Assembly (NCBI GenBank): GCA_002353525.1
Contig: DEJV01000005.1
Coordinates: forward strand, 4,631-68,630
DNA: 64,000 nucleotides
DNA from: Prevotella sp. UBA2739
GTDB taxonomy: Bacteria > Bacteroidota > Bacteroidia > Bacteroidales > Bacteroidaceae
Direction of reading: 5' to 3'
Shown one piece after another: positions 27,872 through 36,885 of the stretch (the stretch's first letter is position 1; each line of letters begins with the position of its first letter). Under the pieces are notes generated by a model, which was given only the letters and a program-made list of their open reading frames with translations, made no database searches and was not told the DNA's origin. The position numbers were made by a program, and so were the translations under genes.

Positions 27872-29212
27872 TTATTGGTTCTTATGTGCGCGATACTCCC
27901 TGATGCCTTCGCGAACGTCTATCTTCTCTCCGTTCTTGAAAGCGATGATGAATGCCTCGGGGAATTTCTCCAACAGCGTCTTGCGCAACTGGTATATCTC
28001 ATTGTAGTTGACAGAGGCACCGACAGTATATTTATACAGGCCTCCCTCCTGATAGTGGTACACATCGGCCGTTCCTTTCAACTGCGCACTGCCGCTCTTC
28101 AGCAACTGCGAACTGGCAAGAATCTGCACCTTGAAAACGGGTCTTCCGTCGTTAGCGTTGCTCTCTGCCCCACTACTTTTTTCCTTTGTTGCTTGCTCCG
28201 GTTCCTGCTTTGCCACTTCGGGTTCCGCTTTTTGTTCCCGTGCTTGTTCGGCTTTTGGCTGTTCCGCCGCCATTTGAGCTTTTGGCTGTTCTGTCTGCCT
28301 TACCGTCTTTGACGGTGCTGCTTTGCTTTCCGCCTTTTGCGCTGCCTTTTCCTTGTATTCCTCGGGTACGACCGACGGAATTACTGTTTCCTGATCGGCC
28401 GTTTCCTCGAAAGGGACGGTGGTTCCTCCAAAATACTTCTTCTTGTAAGCGATGAAGGCATTGTAGATGCCACGGGTGTACTTCTCGGGAGCCTCGGCAG
28501 AATTCATAAACCGCTCTTCGTCGGGGGTGGAGATGAATCCCAGCTCAAGCAGACAGCCGGGCATCGACGTCAGGCGCAGCACGGCCAGATTGTCCTGATG
28601 GGCACCGCCGTTCTGCCGGCCGGTGGCAGCACATACATAGCGCTGCATCAGTTTGGCCATCTCAACACTCCGCTCGCGGTAGGTGTCTTGTATGAACTCA
28701 AACATGATGTTGCTCTCTGGCGAGTTGGGGTCAAACCCCGCATAATGTTGCTGGTAGTCTTTCTCCATCACGATGACGGCATTCTCGCGCTTGGCCACAT
28801 CGAGGTTCTCGGTGATTCCTTTGTTGCTGCCCGAAACGCGCCCCCTGCCCAAGGTATAGGTTTGGAAACCGCGTGCAATCTTCTTGCCGGGCAGCGCGTT
28901 GATATGGATGGAGAGGAAAAGGTCGGCTTTATTCTTGTTGGCAATCTCTGCCCGCTGCCACAACTCGAGGAAGACATCTGTCTTACGGGTGTACACCACC
29001 TTCACGTCGGGGCAGTTGCGCTCCACATACTTGCCGAAGGCCAGAGCCATTTTCAGCGTGAGGTTCTTTTCTTTCGACATCGAGCCTACGCAGCCCGCGT
29101 CCCTGCCGCCATGACCGGCATCGATAACGAGCGTAAACCGCTTGCCGGCTCCCATGGCGTGGGTTGCCAGCGTCAATAATAACAATGCTATGAAAACAAC
29201 TCTTTTGCCCAT
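27872..29212 (-). CDS. N-acetylmuramoyl-L-alanine amidase with SPOR-like C-terminus
   Basis: 446 residues: signal peptide (about 1-21), Amidase_3 catalytic domain with zinc ligand His34 in VIDAGHGGRDAG, SIHINA and CLLELGFIS carrying the catalytic Glu, then a long Lys/Glu/Gln/Ala-rich linker, and a C-terminal domain (FKVQILASSQLL ... IYQLRKTLLEKFPEAFIIAFKNGEKI) of SPOR type. It cuts the amide bond between MurNAc and the stem peptide. The SPOR-type domain should bring it to denuded glycan at the division site. The promoter at 29230-29260 drives it and probably the MCE gene. Confidence 0.93.
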   Translation of the reverse strand: MGKRVVFIALLLLTLATHAMGAGKRFTLVIDAGHGGRDAGCVGSMSKEKNLTLKMALAFGKYVERNCPDVKVVYTRKTDVFLELWQRAEIANKNKADLFLSIHINALPGKKIARGFQTYTLGRGRVSGSNKGITENLDVAKRENAVIVMEKDYQQHYAGFDPNSPESNIMFEFIQDTYRERSVEMAKLMQRYVCAATGRQNGGAHQDNLAVLRLTSMPGCLLELGFISTPDEERFMNSAEAPEKYTRGIYNAFIAYKKKYFGGTTVPFEETADQETVIPSVVPEEYKEKAAQKAESKAAPSKTVRQTEQPKAQMAAEQPKAEQAREQKAEPEVAKQEPEQATKEKSSGAESNANDGRPVFKVQILASSQLLKSGSAQLKGTADVYHYQEGGLYKYTVGASVNYNEIYQLRKTLLEKFPEAFIIAFKNGEKIDVREGIREYRAHKNQ

Positions 29213-29229
29213 GCGTATTGTTTTGGCTG

Positions 29230-29260
29230 CAAAATTAGTGAATTATCTACAAAACTCAAA
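29230..29260 (-). promoter_or_regulatory. Promoter of the amidase gene
   Basis: Minus-strand TTTG (29260-29257), 19-bp spacer, TAATTTTG (29237-29230), about 18 bp before the amidase ATG. Confidence 0.75.
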
Positions 29261-29310
29261 CCTTTCGTCAGGTTTTTTCTCTGATGAGGAGCAAATCTTT
29301 GTCCGATTCG

Positions 29311-29679
29311 TCATTTTACCAGGTGCAGCTCCACGCTTGCACCGTCGCAATCGGCTCCCATCGGCGGGTTTACCTTGGTCAGCTCAATGTCGACGGAGGT
29401 CACTCCAGCCATCTCGTTGAAGATGGACGTGCCGATACGCCCAGCCACATGCTCCAACAGTGCCGACGGCTGCATCATCTCACGTTTTACCAATGCCAGC
29501 AGCTCGGCATAGTTGAGCGTGTCGCTCACCTTGTCGCTCTGCATGGCCGTTTTGATATCATAGCCCACGCGCACCGTCACCACAAAGTCGCCACCTGTCA
29601 TGCGTTCCTGCGGCATCACGCCGTGTGTGGCGTGAAACCGCAGGTTGCGTAGGGTTATGTAGGAACTGGTTACTTTCAT
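29311..29679 (-). CDS. folB: Dihydroneopterin aldolase FolB
   Basis: 122 residues. It makes 6-hydroxymethyl-dihydropterin for folate synthesis. Seen: ITLRNLRFHATHGVMPQER with the family's conserved His-Gly-V region and Glu, YAELLALV, LLEHVAGRI and the C-terminal strand ending with Lys. I chose the ATG at 29679 over a TTG at 29697 because MKVTSSYITLRN is the natural family start. It probably lies behind nrdJ in the same direction, but a repeat-rich 195-bp gap separates them. folE is in a separate cluster at 58.6 kb. Confidence 0.92.
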   Translation of the reverse strand: MKVTSSYITLRNLRFHATHGVMPQERMTGGDFVVTVRVGYDIKTAMQSDKVSDTLNYAELLALVKREMMQPSALLEHVAGRIGTSIFNEMAGVTSVDIELTKVNPPMGADCDGASVELHLVK

Positions 29680-29697
29680 TTCAAGTGAAAAGTTCAA

Positions 29698-29874
29698 CTC
29701 AAGTGAAAAGTGAAGAGTGAAAAGTGAAAAGATTCTTCAAGTGAAAAGTGAAAAGTGACAAGTGACAAGTATGATTACTCTCAAGGCAGAGGCTCCAGCT
29801 CGAAAGGTAATCTCTCACCTCTCTCCCCTCACCTCTCACCTCTCAATTCTCAATTATCAATTATCAATTATCAA
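29698..29874. repeat. GTGAAAAGTGA and TCAATTATCAATTA repeats
   Basis: The gap between nrdJ and folB holds many short copies of AAGTGAAAAGTGA, then CTCACCTCTCACCTCTC and TCAATTATCAATTATCAA. The same GTGAAAAGTGA family recurs at 37325-37370 and, inverted, at 57050-57080. Confidence 0.8.
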
Positions 29875-32466
29875 CTACCCACACCTGCTGGCACCGCAGT
29901 TCTTGCAGATGAGGCATCCTTCCTGATAGACGAGGGTCTCGTGGCCGCAGACCGGACATTTCTGGCCCTTTGCTTCTGTGCCGTCGGTGATATACTTCTT
30001 CAGGGCGCGTTCCACTCCGTTCTTCCAGGTGTTGATGCTCTCGCTCTTCAGCTGCAGCGAGCTCACCAGCTTGATGACATGCTCTATCGGCATGCGGTAG
30101 CGCAGCACTCCCGAGATGAGCTTGGCGTAGTTCCAGTATTCTGGATTGAACTTCTCGCTCAGTCCCTCCACGGTAGTCTTATATCCGCGCTTGTTCTCAA
30201 ACTGGAAGTCATAGCGCTTCGTCCCGTCGGGGTTCACCTGCTTGATAATCTTTCCTTTTGTCACCGACTTGGGCAGCATGATGCCTTCCTCATCGTCTTG
30301 CAGACCGGTAAAGATCTCGTAGGGATAACCATCCAGCAGACCCACAAAGGCCACCCACTTCTCTTTGTTGTTCTGGAAGCGCACCACGTCGCACTCCAGC
30401 ACTTGCGGGCGCACCTCCGTCACCTCGGGATGCTTGCAGGGAGGCGTATCCACCGACGTGGGCATCTCGTTGCCCTCGTTGTTCTCCTTCTTCTTGTCTT
30501 TCTTCGACACGCTGATCATCACGCCCGAACGGCTGCCGTCGCGATAGATGGTACAGCCCTTGCAGCCCGACTTCCAGGCTTCCACATACAGGCGGTTCAC
30601 CAGCGCCTCGTCCACGTCGTTGGGCAGGTTCACCGTCACGCTGATCGAGTGGTCCACCCACTTCTGAATGGCTCCTTGCATCTTCACCTTCATCAGCCAG
30701 TCCACATCGTTGGCCGTGGCTTTACAATAAGGTGACTTGGCCACCAGCTCGTCAATCTCCTCTTGCGTATAGCGTTTTTCGGTGTCCAGACCGTTCACGC
30801 GCATCCACTCAATAAACTTCGGGTGATAGACGATATACTCCTCGAACGAGTCGCCCACCTCATCCACAAAGTCCACATGCACGTCGGCGTCGCCTGGGTT
30901 CACCTTTCTGCGGCGTTTATATACGGGCATGAACACGGGCTCAATGCCGCTGGTGGTCTGTGTCATCAGCGAGGTGGTGCCGGTGGGAGCGATGGTCAGA
31001 CAGGCAATGTTCCGTCGGCCATATTTTGCCATGTCGGCATAGAGCTTCCCGTCGGCATCCTTCAGTCGCAGGATGAACGGATTCTTCTCCTCGCGCTTCG
31101 CATCGTAGATCTCGAAGGCGCCGCGCTCCTTCGCCATCACCACCGACGAGCCGTAGGCTGCCAGCGCCAGCGTGCGGTGCACGTTCACCGAGAAGTCGGT
31201 AGCCTCCTGCGTGCCGTAGCGCAGTCCCATGGCGGCAATCATGTCGCCCTCGGCCGTGATGCCCACGCCCGTGCGACGGCCCATGCCGCTCTTGCGCTTG
31301 ATCTTCTCCCACAGGTGATACTCAGCGCCCTTCACCTCCTGGTTCTGCGGGTCTTCCTTCACCTTCTCCATAATCTGGTCTATCTTCTCCAGCTCCAGGT
31401 CCACAATGTCGTCCATCAGCCGCTGTGCCATCGCCACATGCTTGCGGAACAGCTCGTAGTCGAAGTAAGCCTCCTTGGTAAACGCATTCACCACATACGA
31501 GTAGAGGTTAATGCTCAGCAAACGGCACGAGTCGTAGGGGCAGAGCGGTATCTCGCCACACGGGTTGGTGCTCACCGTGCGGAAGCCCAGGTCGGCATAA
31601 CAGTCGGGAATGCTCTCGCGCAGAATGGTGTCCCAGAACAGCACACCCGGCTCAGCACTCTTCCAGGCGTTGTGCACAATCTTCTCCCACAGCTTGCGGG
31701 CCGAGATCTCTTTCTGCACAAACACCTCGGCGCTGTCGGCATTGCCGTCTACGGGGAACTGCTGCACATACGCGCGGTCGTCGATGGCGGCACGCATAAA
31801 CTCGTCGTCAATCTTCACGCTCACGTTGGCACCCGTCACCTTGCCCTCGGTCATCTTCGCGTCGATGAAAGCCTCAGAGTCGGGATGCTTGATGCTCACG
31901 CTCAGCATCAGCGCACCGCGCCGGCCGTCCTGAGCCACCTCGCGCGTACTATTACTATAGCGCTCCATAAACGGCACCAGGCCCGTCGACGTGAGCGCCG
32001 AGTTGTTCACCGGCGAACCCTTCGGACGGATATGGCTCAGGTCGTGGCCCACGCCGCCGCGCCGCTTCATCAGCTGCACCTGCTCCTCGTCGATGCGCAT
32101 GATGGCACCATACGAGTCGGCATTGCCGTCGAGACCTATCACAAAACAGTTCGACAGCGACGCCACCTGGAAGTTGTTGCCGATGCCCGTCATCGGACTG
32201 CCTGCCGGCACGATATACTTAAAGTGGTCGAGCAGCTGGAAGATCTCCTCTGCCGCCATCGGGTTGGGATATTTCTGCTCGATGCGCGCTATCTCATTGG
32301 CAATGCGCCAATGCATCTGCTCGGGCGAACACTCGTAGATCTTGCCATAAGAATCCTTCATGGCATATTTGTTCACCCACACGCGGGCGGCCAGTTCATC
32401 ACCGCCGAAATACTGTAACGACGCTGCGTAAGCCTCATCGTATGAATAAGTTTTTCTCGATTCCAT
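29875..32466 (-). CDS. nrdJ: Adenosylcobalamin-dependent (class II) ribonucleoside-diphosphate reductase
   Basis: 863 residues. It reduces ribonucleotides to deoxyribonucleotides with a B12 radical. Seen: ASLSNCFV with the N-terminal redox Cys, the NPCGEIPL active-site loop with the thiyl-radical Cys, a conserved TIAPTGTTSL stretch, and a C-terminal zinc-ribbon CPVCGHETLVYQEGCLICKNC. There is no N-terminal ATP-cone. It is divergent from the nitroreductase gene; the 137-bp gap is too short and featureless to show a cobalamin riboswitch. A -7 box TAACTTTG lies at 32499-32492, but with a poor -33 distance. Confidence 0.93.
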   Translation of the reverse strand: MESRKTYSYDEAYAASLQYFGGDELAARVWVNKYAMKDSYGKIYECSPEQMHWRIANEIARIEQKYPNPMAAEEIFQLLDHFKYIVPAGSPMTGIGNNFQVASLSNCFVIGLDGNADSYGAIMRIDEEQVQLMKRRGGVGHDLSHIRPKGSPVNNSALTSTGLVPFMERYSNSTREVAQDGRRGALMLSVSIKHPDSEAFIDAKMTEGKVTGANVSVKIDDEFMRAAIDDRAYVQQFPVDGNADSAEVFVQKEISARKLWEKIVHNAWKSAEPGVLFWDTILRESIPDCYADLGFRTVSTNPCGEIPLCPYDSCRLLSINLYSYVVNAFTKEAYFDYELFRKHVAMAQRLMDDIVDLELEKIDQIMEKVKEDPQNQEVKGAEYHLWEKIKRKSGMGRRTGVGITAEGDMIAAMGLRYGTQEATDFSVNVHRTLALAAYGSSVVMAKERGAFEIYDAKREEKNPFILRLKDADGKLYADMAKYGRRNIACLTIAPTGTTSLMTQTTSGIEPVFMPVYKRRRKVNPGDADVHVDFVDEVGDSFEEYIVYHPKFIEWMRVNGLDTEKRYTQEEIDELVAKSPYCKATANDVDWLMKVKMQGAIQKWVDHSISVTVNLPNDVDEALVNRLYVEAWKSGCKGCTIYRDGSRSGVMISVSKKDKKKENNEGNEMPTSVDTPPCKHPEVTEVRPQVLECDVVRFQNNKEKWVAFVGLLDGYPYEIFTGLQDDEEGIMLPKSVTKGKIIKQVNPDGTKRYDFQFENKRGYKTTVEGLSEKFNPEYWNYAKLISGVLRYRMPIEHVIKLVSSLQLKSESINTWKNGVERALKKYITDGTEAKGQKCPVCGHETLVYQEGCLICKNCGASRCG

Positions 32467-32574
32467 GTGTACGATTATATATTTTTGCCTACAAAGTTAC
32501 AATGTTTCTTTGACAAAATGAAATACTTCGTGAAGATTTTTGAGATAAAACTTTCCCGAAATGGAAAAGTTTAC

Positions 32575-32582
32575 TAATTTTG
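32575..32582 (+). promoter_or_regulatory. -7 box of the nitroreductase gene
   Basis: TAATTTTG, with only a weak TTTC at the -33 position. It lies 21 bp before the ATG at 32604 and rules out the upstream TTG start at 32580. Confidence 0.55.
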
Positions 32583-32603
32583 CAAACAAAAAAATCAACC
32601 AAA

Positions 32604-33341
32604 ATGGAAACCATACACACTCGCAGAACCATCCGGAAATATTCCGACCAGGAAGTTAGCAACGCCCTCCTCAACCGTCTGCTGACCGACGCCGAGCGCA
32701 CACAGACCATGGGCAACCTACAGCTCTATAGCGTCGTCGTCACACGCAGCCCGGAGATGAAGCAACGGCTCGCACCCGCTCATTTCAACCAGCCCATGGT
32801 CACCCAGGCACCCGTCGTGCTCACCTTCTGTGCCGACTTCAGGCGCACCACCGTATGGTGCGACAACCGGCAGGCCGATCCCGGCTACGACAATTTCCTC
32901 TCGTTCATCAACGCCGCCACCGATGCCCTGCTCTACTGCCAGACGTTCTGCAACCTTGCCGAGGCCGAGGGACTGGGTCTGTGCTACCTCGGCACCACCG
33001 TCTACATGCCCCAGCTCATCATCGACACGCTGCAACTGCCGCGCCTGGTGATGCCCGTGGCCACCATCACCCTGGGATGGCCCGACGAGCAGCCGCCGCT
33101 CTCCGACCGTCTGCCCCTGGCCGCCATCGTCCACGACGAGACCTACCACGACTACACACCCGCCGACATCGATGCCCACTACACCGCCAAGGAGCAGTTG
33201 CCCGAGAACCAGGAGTTTGTGCGCATCAACCACAAGCAGACGCTCGCCCAGGTGTTCACCGACTGCCGTTACACCCGCAAGGACAACGAAGCCCTCTCTG
33301 CCACCTTGCTTGAGACACTCCGCAAGCAAGGACTTATATAA
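32604..33341 (+). CDS. Nitroreductase family flavoprotein (NfsA-like)
   Basis: 245 residues. It is an FMN enzyme that reduces nitro compounds or quinones with NAD(P)H. Seen: the N-terminal RRTIRKYSDQEV phosphate-binding start, LQLYSVVVTRSPE, PVVLTFCADFRR, the AEAEGLGLCYLGTTVYMP FMN loop and the MPVATITLGWPDEQP strand of the NfsA/FRP group. The gene is strongly GC-rich compared with the next gap. It ends in a perfect inverted repeat shared with the convergent phosphatase gene. Confidence 0.9.
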   Translation: METIHTRRTIRKYSDQEVSNALLNRLLTDAERTQTMGNLQLYSVVVTRSPEMKQRLAPAHFNQPMVTQAPVVLTFCADFRRTTVWCDNRQADPGYDNFLSFINAATDALLYCQTFCNLAEAEGLGLCYLGTTVYMPQLIIDTLQLPRLVMPVATITLGWPDEQPPLSDRLPLAAIVHDETYHDYTPADIDAHYTAKEQLPENQEFVRINHKQTLAQVFTDCRYTRKDNEALSATLLETLRKQGLI

Positions 33342-33442
33342 TTGATAATTGATAATTGACAATTGATAATTCTTGAAGACGCGTGGTGATAATTATCCGA
33401 AATTCAATTCAATTATCAATTGTCAATTATCAATTATCAATT
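33341..33442. repeat. Perfect 32-bp inverted repeat between convergent genes
   Basis: The left arm (33341-33372), made of AATTGATAATTG units, is exactly complementary to the right arm (33411-33442) around a 38-nt loop. The arms overlap the last base of the nitroreductase gene and the phosphatase stop codon (33437-33439). It probably serves as a bidirectional terminator. Confidence 0.85.
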
Positions 33443-35218
33443 AAATTGCACTGCCAGCATCGTCAGGTCGTCGCTCTGCTCAGCGCCACCCACGAAGTCG
33501 CGCACGGCGTCAGCCATCTTTCCTATCAGCAGCTCCGGCTGGTGCTGACGCAGGTCATACTGCGTGTTGGCAACGGCCAGCACCCGCTCCCTGCCAAACA
33601 GCTCATGCTCGCTGTTCTCTGCCTCTGTCAGTCCGTCGGTAAACATAAATATCGTGGTCTGGTGGTCTATCATCGTCTCCTGACACGTATACTTCCTGCC
33701 TGGCACCACCCCCACAATGAGGTTGGGGTCGCACGGCAGCACACCCACCTGGCGGCCCACCAGCAACGGAGCCTCATGACCCGCATTGCAATAGCGCAGC
33801 CTGCCCGTCTTCAGGTCGAGCACACCCAGGAACAACGTCACAAACATGTTCGACTCGTTGCCCTCGGTCATCGCCTCGTTCAGCGTCTCCACAATCTTGT
33901 CCGGCTCCGGCTCATGTGCCGACACCGTGCGCAGCAGCGCCCGCGTCATCGCCATCACCAAGGCCGCAGGCACACCCTTGCCCGCCACGTCGCCAATGCA
34001 GAAAAACAGATTGTTGTCGCGGATATAAAAGTCGTAAAGGTCGCCGCCCACAGCCCTCGCTGCCGCCAGCGTACCATAAATATCGATGTCGTCGCGGTCG
34101 GGATAGGGCGGGAAAATCTTCGGCAGCATCGACATCTGAATGCCGCTGGCAATCTTCAGCTCGTTCTCCATCGCCGCATTCTGCATCCTCACCGCCTGCA
34201 GGTTCTTAAAGCCGCGAACCGCACGGCTGATAATCAGTCCTATCAGCGCCAGGCCCGCCAGCATCAGCACAAACAGGCCGAGGCCCACGCGCCGCAGGCT
34301 CTTGAATACCTCCTTGTCGGGGCACACCACCGCCATCGACCAGCCTGTCTCACCGTCCACGGGAGCAAAGAACACATAGTTCTTCTCGCCTTTCTCGTTG
34401 GTCACCACCGTCTGTCCGCTCTTGCCCTCCATCATCTCGCGGTTGATGCGCTTCGCCGTCGTGTCCTTCATCTTCGACGTCACCTCCTGAATAGAGCGTC
34501 TCATCACCAGGCTCTCCTCCGGACAAGCCATCATCTGACCCGTGCGCGAGATCACCAGGTTGTACGACGACGGATAGATTGGCCGTGCGTTGATCACGCC
34601 GCCCAGCCAGTCCAGCGATACGTCGGCGCCCATCACCGCCACCGTCCGTCCCTTTGCGTCGTGTATGGGTATGGTGTAGGTGCAGAGCATCGTCTTCGCC
34701 CCCGCCTCGTCGTAGTAAGGCTCCGACCAGCGGCCCTTCGTCGCCGCCATGCCGTCGATGAACCACTCCGCGTGCAGGTAGTCGTGCGATGCCGACCCTA
34801 TCTGCGAGGTCTCCATCTTCCCGCCTTCGCGCCGCACCACATAAGGCTCAAACCAGCGGCCCTTCTGCGGGTAGTAGTTCTCCACAAAGGCCACGCCGCA
34901 TCCCATGATGGCCGTATTCTGCTCCACCAGCCGCCGTGTCACCACACAGATTGAGTCCGGCATCCCGAGCGTCTTCTCCACGGTCCACGACATATTTTCC
35001 AGAGCCACCTCCACGGCCGTCATCACTTTCTGTATCTCCAGGTTCTTCACCTGCAGTTCGGCTTTCGCCCTGTGCTCCACCTCCTCGCGGATGCCTTTAC
35101 TGGCAAAGATATACTGCACCGCCGACGTCACTCCTATCAGCACGGCAGCCGTGATGATAATCGCCAATGTCGACTTTGCCTGTAGCGAATGCCGCCACTC
35201 ATTCAAGTGTAAATTCAT
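33437..35218 (-). CDS. SpoIIE/PP2C-type protein phosphatase with extracellular sensor
   Basis: 593 residues: transmembrane helix (about 18-40), a Cache-like periplasmic sensor with the ADVSLDWL motif, a second transmembrane helix (GLGLFVLMLAGLALIGLII), then a cytoplasmic SpoIIE phosphatase with the metal-site motifs RAVGGDLYDF, FCIGDVAGKG and FTDGLTEAEN. Such enzymes dephosphorylate an anti-anti-sigma or other partner; none lies nearby. I chose the ATG at 35218 because a full promoter places transcription start near 35276, after the longer frame's start at 35278. Confidence 0.92.
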   Translation of the reverse strand: MNLHLNEWRHSLQAKSTLAIIITAAVLIGVTSAVQYIFASKGIREEVEHRAKAELQVKNLEIQKVMTAVEVALENMSWTVEKTLGMPDSICVVTRRLVEQNTAIMGCGVAFVENYYPQKGRWFEPYVVRREGGKMETSQIGSASHDYLHAEWFIDGMAATKGRWSEPYYDEAGAKTMLCTYTIPIHDAKGRTVAVMGADVSLDWLGGVINARPIYPSSYNLVISRTGQMMACPEESLVMRRSIQEVTSKMKDTTAKRINREMMEGKSGQTVVTNEKGEKNYVFFAPVDGETGWSMAVVCPDKEVFKSLRRVGLGLFVLMLAGLALIGLIISRAVRGFKNLQAVRMQNAAMENELKIASGIQMSMLPKIFPPYPDRDDIDIYGTLAAARAVGGDLYDFYIRDNNLFFCIGDVAGKGVPAALVMAMTRALLRTVSAHEPEPDKIVETLNEAMTEGNESNMFVTLFLGVLDLKTGRLRYCNAGHEAPLLVGRQVGVLPCDPNLIVGVVPGRKYTCQETMIDHQTTIFMFTDGLTEAENSEHELFGRERVLAVANTQYDLRQHQPELLIGKMADAVRDFVGGAEQSDDLTMLAVQFN

Positions 35219-35282
35219 TCCGATTTTTCTTAGTAGTGATTCATTTATTTCGAGAGCCGCAAAGCCCCCTCTTTCCAACCTG

Positions 35283-35314
35283 CAAAATTATCACTTTTTA
35301 TTGAAACATCCAAA
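35283..35314 (-). promoter_or_regulatory. Promoter of the phosphatase gene
   Basis: Minus-strand TTTG (35314-35311), 20-bp spacer, TAATTTTG (35290-35283): a full consensus match that decides the start codon. Confidence 0.8.
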
Positions 35315-35452
35315 AACTTTCAGGGGAAATAGCTAAATGATGAATGAATGATTTTTCGACAGAGAGTTTTTCGACAAAGAGACAAAGAGACATTTTTAGA
35401 TCCGACTGAGCGGGTAGACTGACCGGGTAATGATGGCCTGGCTTGTAGCAGC

Positions 35453-35483
35453 AACCTCATACATGATTCAAGTATGAGGTTTT
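35453..35483. terminator. Hairpin with T-run in non-coding DNA
   Basis: AACCTCATAC (35453-35462) and GTATGAGGTT (35472-35481) form a perfect 10-bp stem with a 9-nt loop and end in a short T-run. No gene reads into it; it may end an unseen RNA. Confidence 0.5.
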
Positions 35484-35751
35484 CCCTTACAGTCTACCCC
35501 TGAACCCTCCTGCCGAACGGATTCTATTTTGAAGTTCAGACTACATACATGCCTCACATTACTTTTTCACATTTTCACATTTCACATTTTCACAATTAAC
35601 TCACATACAAACGCTCCGGCTTACTTTCTGCATGCCCTGCTCTCGGCTACGACTGAGCGGACAGAACAGGGCAAATCCATTTTTCCACTTTTCCATTTTT
35701 CCATTTTTCCATTTTCATCACTTTACAACACACATTAATACTCATACATGT

Positions 35752-35803
35752 CTACTTTATTAAATTATATATTATTATAATATTATATAATTATTCAAAG
35801 TAG
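35752..35803. repeat. AT-rich palindromic element, copy 1
   Basis: It starts CTACTTTATTAAATTATATA and ends in ATTATTCAAAGTAG. The arms can fold into a long AT hairpin. Confidence 0.8.
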
Positions 35804-35880
35804 AGGCTGTTTTACACTTTACCTCCCCCACTGCATTTTTCGATTCAACCTTTGTAATCTACATTTCTACTAACTAATGT

Positions 35881-35953
35881 CTACTTTATTAAATTATATA
35901 TTATTATATATATATTATAATAATATATAATAATATATAATTATTGAAAGTGG
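35881..35953. repeat. AT-rich palindromic element, copy 2
   Basis: Same left arm CTACTTTATTAAATTATATA and same right end ATTATTGAAAGTGG as copy 1, but about 20 bp longer in the centre through extra TATA units. Confidence 0.8.
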
Positions 35954-36099
35954 AGACTATTTAGCAATTCCCCACCCCATTACTTTGCGAATTGGGAAAA
36001 GTGGAAAATGGAAAAGTGGAAAAGTGGAAACGCACTGCTCGGTCCATTCCGGTTGTCTCTTAAATGTGAAAATGTGAAATGTGAAAATGTGAAAAACTT

Positions 36100-36332
36100 C
36101 ATTCTGCGAACTCTCTTTCACACGAATTACCACGAATCACACACGAATTATTCGTGAATAAGAATTTATGGTTAATTCGTGGTAAATTACTGATAATTCG
36201 TGTTTATAAAAAAAAAGAAATTTTGCTTTCCATGAATAATGTAACAGCCCGGTCAGATTTGCAGCTCGGGCGGATTCTGGGCATAGCTAGCTCGGGCGGA
36301 TTCTGGGCATAGCTAGCTCGGGCGAATTTGCA
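36100..36332. repeat. CACGAATT hairpins and AGCTCGGGCGGATT direct repeats
   Basis: 36115-36210 holds repeated CACGAATTA copies that can pair (AATTACCACGAAT with ATTCGTGGTAAATT). Then GGGCGGATTCTGGGCATAGC occurs twice in tandem (about 36280-36325), mixed with partial CAAATCCGAC motifs. Confidence 0.7.
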
Positions 36333-36452
36333 ATCCGACCGTTTTGAATATAAGCATTTGCAATGCGATAAAATCTTCCGCTTGCGAACTTTATTTGCCG
36401 CATTACAAATGCTCATACTCGGTGCAGTCGGATTGCAAATCCGACTGAGCGG
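36333..36452 (+). repeat. 120-bp hairpin element, copy A
   Basis: It holds AGCATTTGCAATGCG and the facing CGCATTACAAATGCT, a 15-bp stem with one mismatch, bordered by GTCGGATTGCAAATCCGACT-type palindromes. It is closely similar to 37707-37826 over the whole 120 bp. Confidence 0.85.
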
Positions 36453-36507
36453 GGCAAATCCGACTGAGCGGAAATTCAGAAATTCAGAATTTGGAAAAGT
36501 GGAAATC

Positions 36508-36583
36508 AAAGCCCCGACTCGTTGATGATGGTAGCCCGAGTCTTGTAGTTGGAACCACTCTCCCGAATTGGGAGGGTGGTTTT
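36508..36583 (+). terminator. Hairpin pair ending in an intrinsic terminator
   Basis: AACCACTCTCCC (36553-36564) pairs with GGGAGGGTGGTT (36570-36581) over a 5-nt loop and runs into TTTT. A CGACTCG/CGAGTC hairpin precedes it. No coding gene leads into it, so a small RNA is possible. Confidence 0.6.
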
Positions 36584-36802
36584 GTCCGCTCGATCGGTCG
36601 GATTTGCAGCTCAGGTAGCTCGGTCGGATTTGCAATCCGGCCGTTATGTCTAAGATGTACACACACTACATTTCTCAAGCAACATTCTGAGATTTTTCGT
36701 ACGCCCTCTGGCGCCGTAGAATAATGCTCTGCGCGCGCAGCCGTGCGTTGTAAGGATTTCAGAAAACTTTTCGAAAACCATGCGAAATATCCCGAAAAAC
36801 GC

Positions 36803-36833
36803 TTGCAAAACTGCCGTTATATGGCTATCTTTG
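36803..36833 (+). promoter_or_regulatory. Promoter of the HU-like gene
   Basis: TTG (36803-36805), 20-bp spacer, TATCTTTG (36826-36833), 53 bp before the ATG. Confidence 0.75.
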
Positions 36834-36885
36834 CAGTAGAGAACCGATAACCGAATGTCAAACTTTTTAACTAATTAAACCGCTT

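Larger units (their letters stand above)
35563..36096. repeat. Nested inverted repeats around two AT-rich palindromes
   Basis: A perfect 32-bp arm of TTTTTCACATTTTCACA type (35563-35594) is the exact complement of 36065-36096. Inside it, CCATTTTTCC runs (about 35679-35718) face inverted GGAAAAGTGGAAAA runs (about 35994-36030). The centre holds two AT palindromes (35752-35803 and 35881-35953). No gene is seen between 35219 and 36885. Confidence 0.85.

Noticed and set aside
30763..32418. A 551-codon plus-strand frame opposite nrdJ
   Set aside because: Antisense shadow of a strongly conserved reductase; rich in His/Arg/Leu, with no start context or domain.
35752..35953. AT-rich palindromes as a DNA-unwinding element of oriC
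   Set aside because: No DnaA boxes beside them and no change of gene direction typical of an origin.
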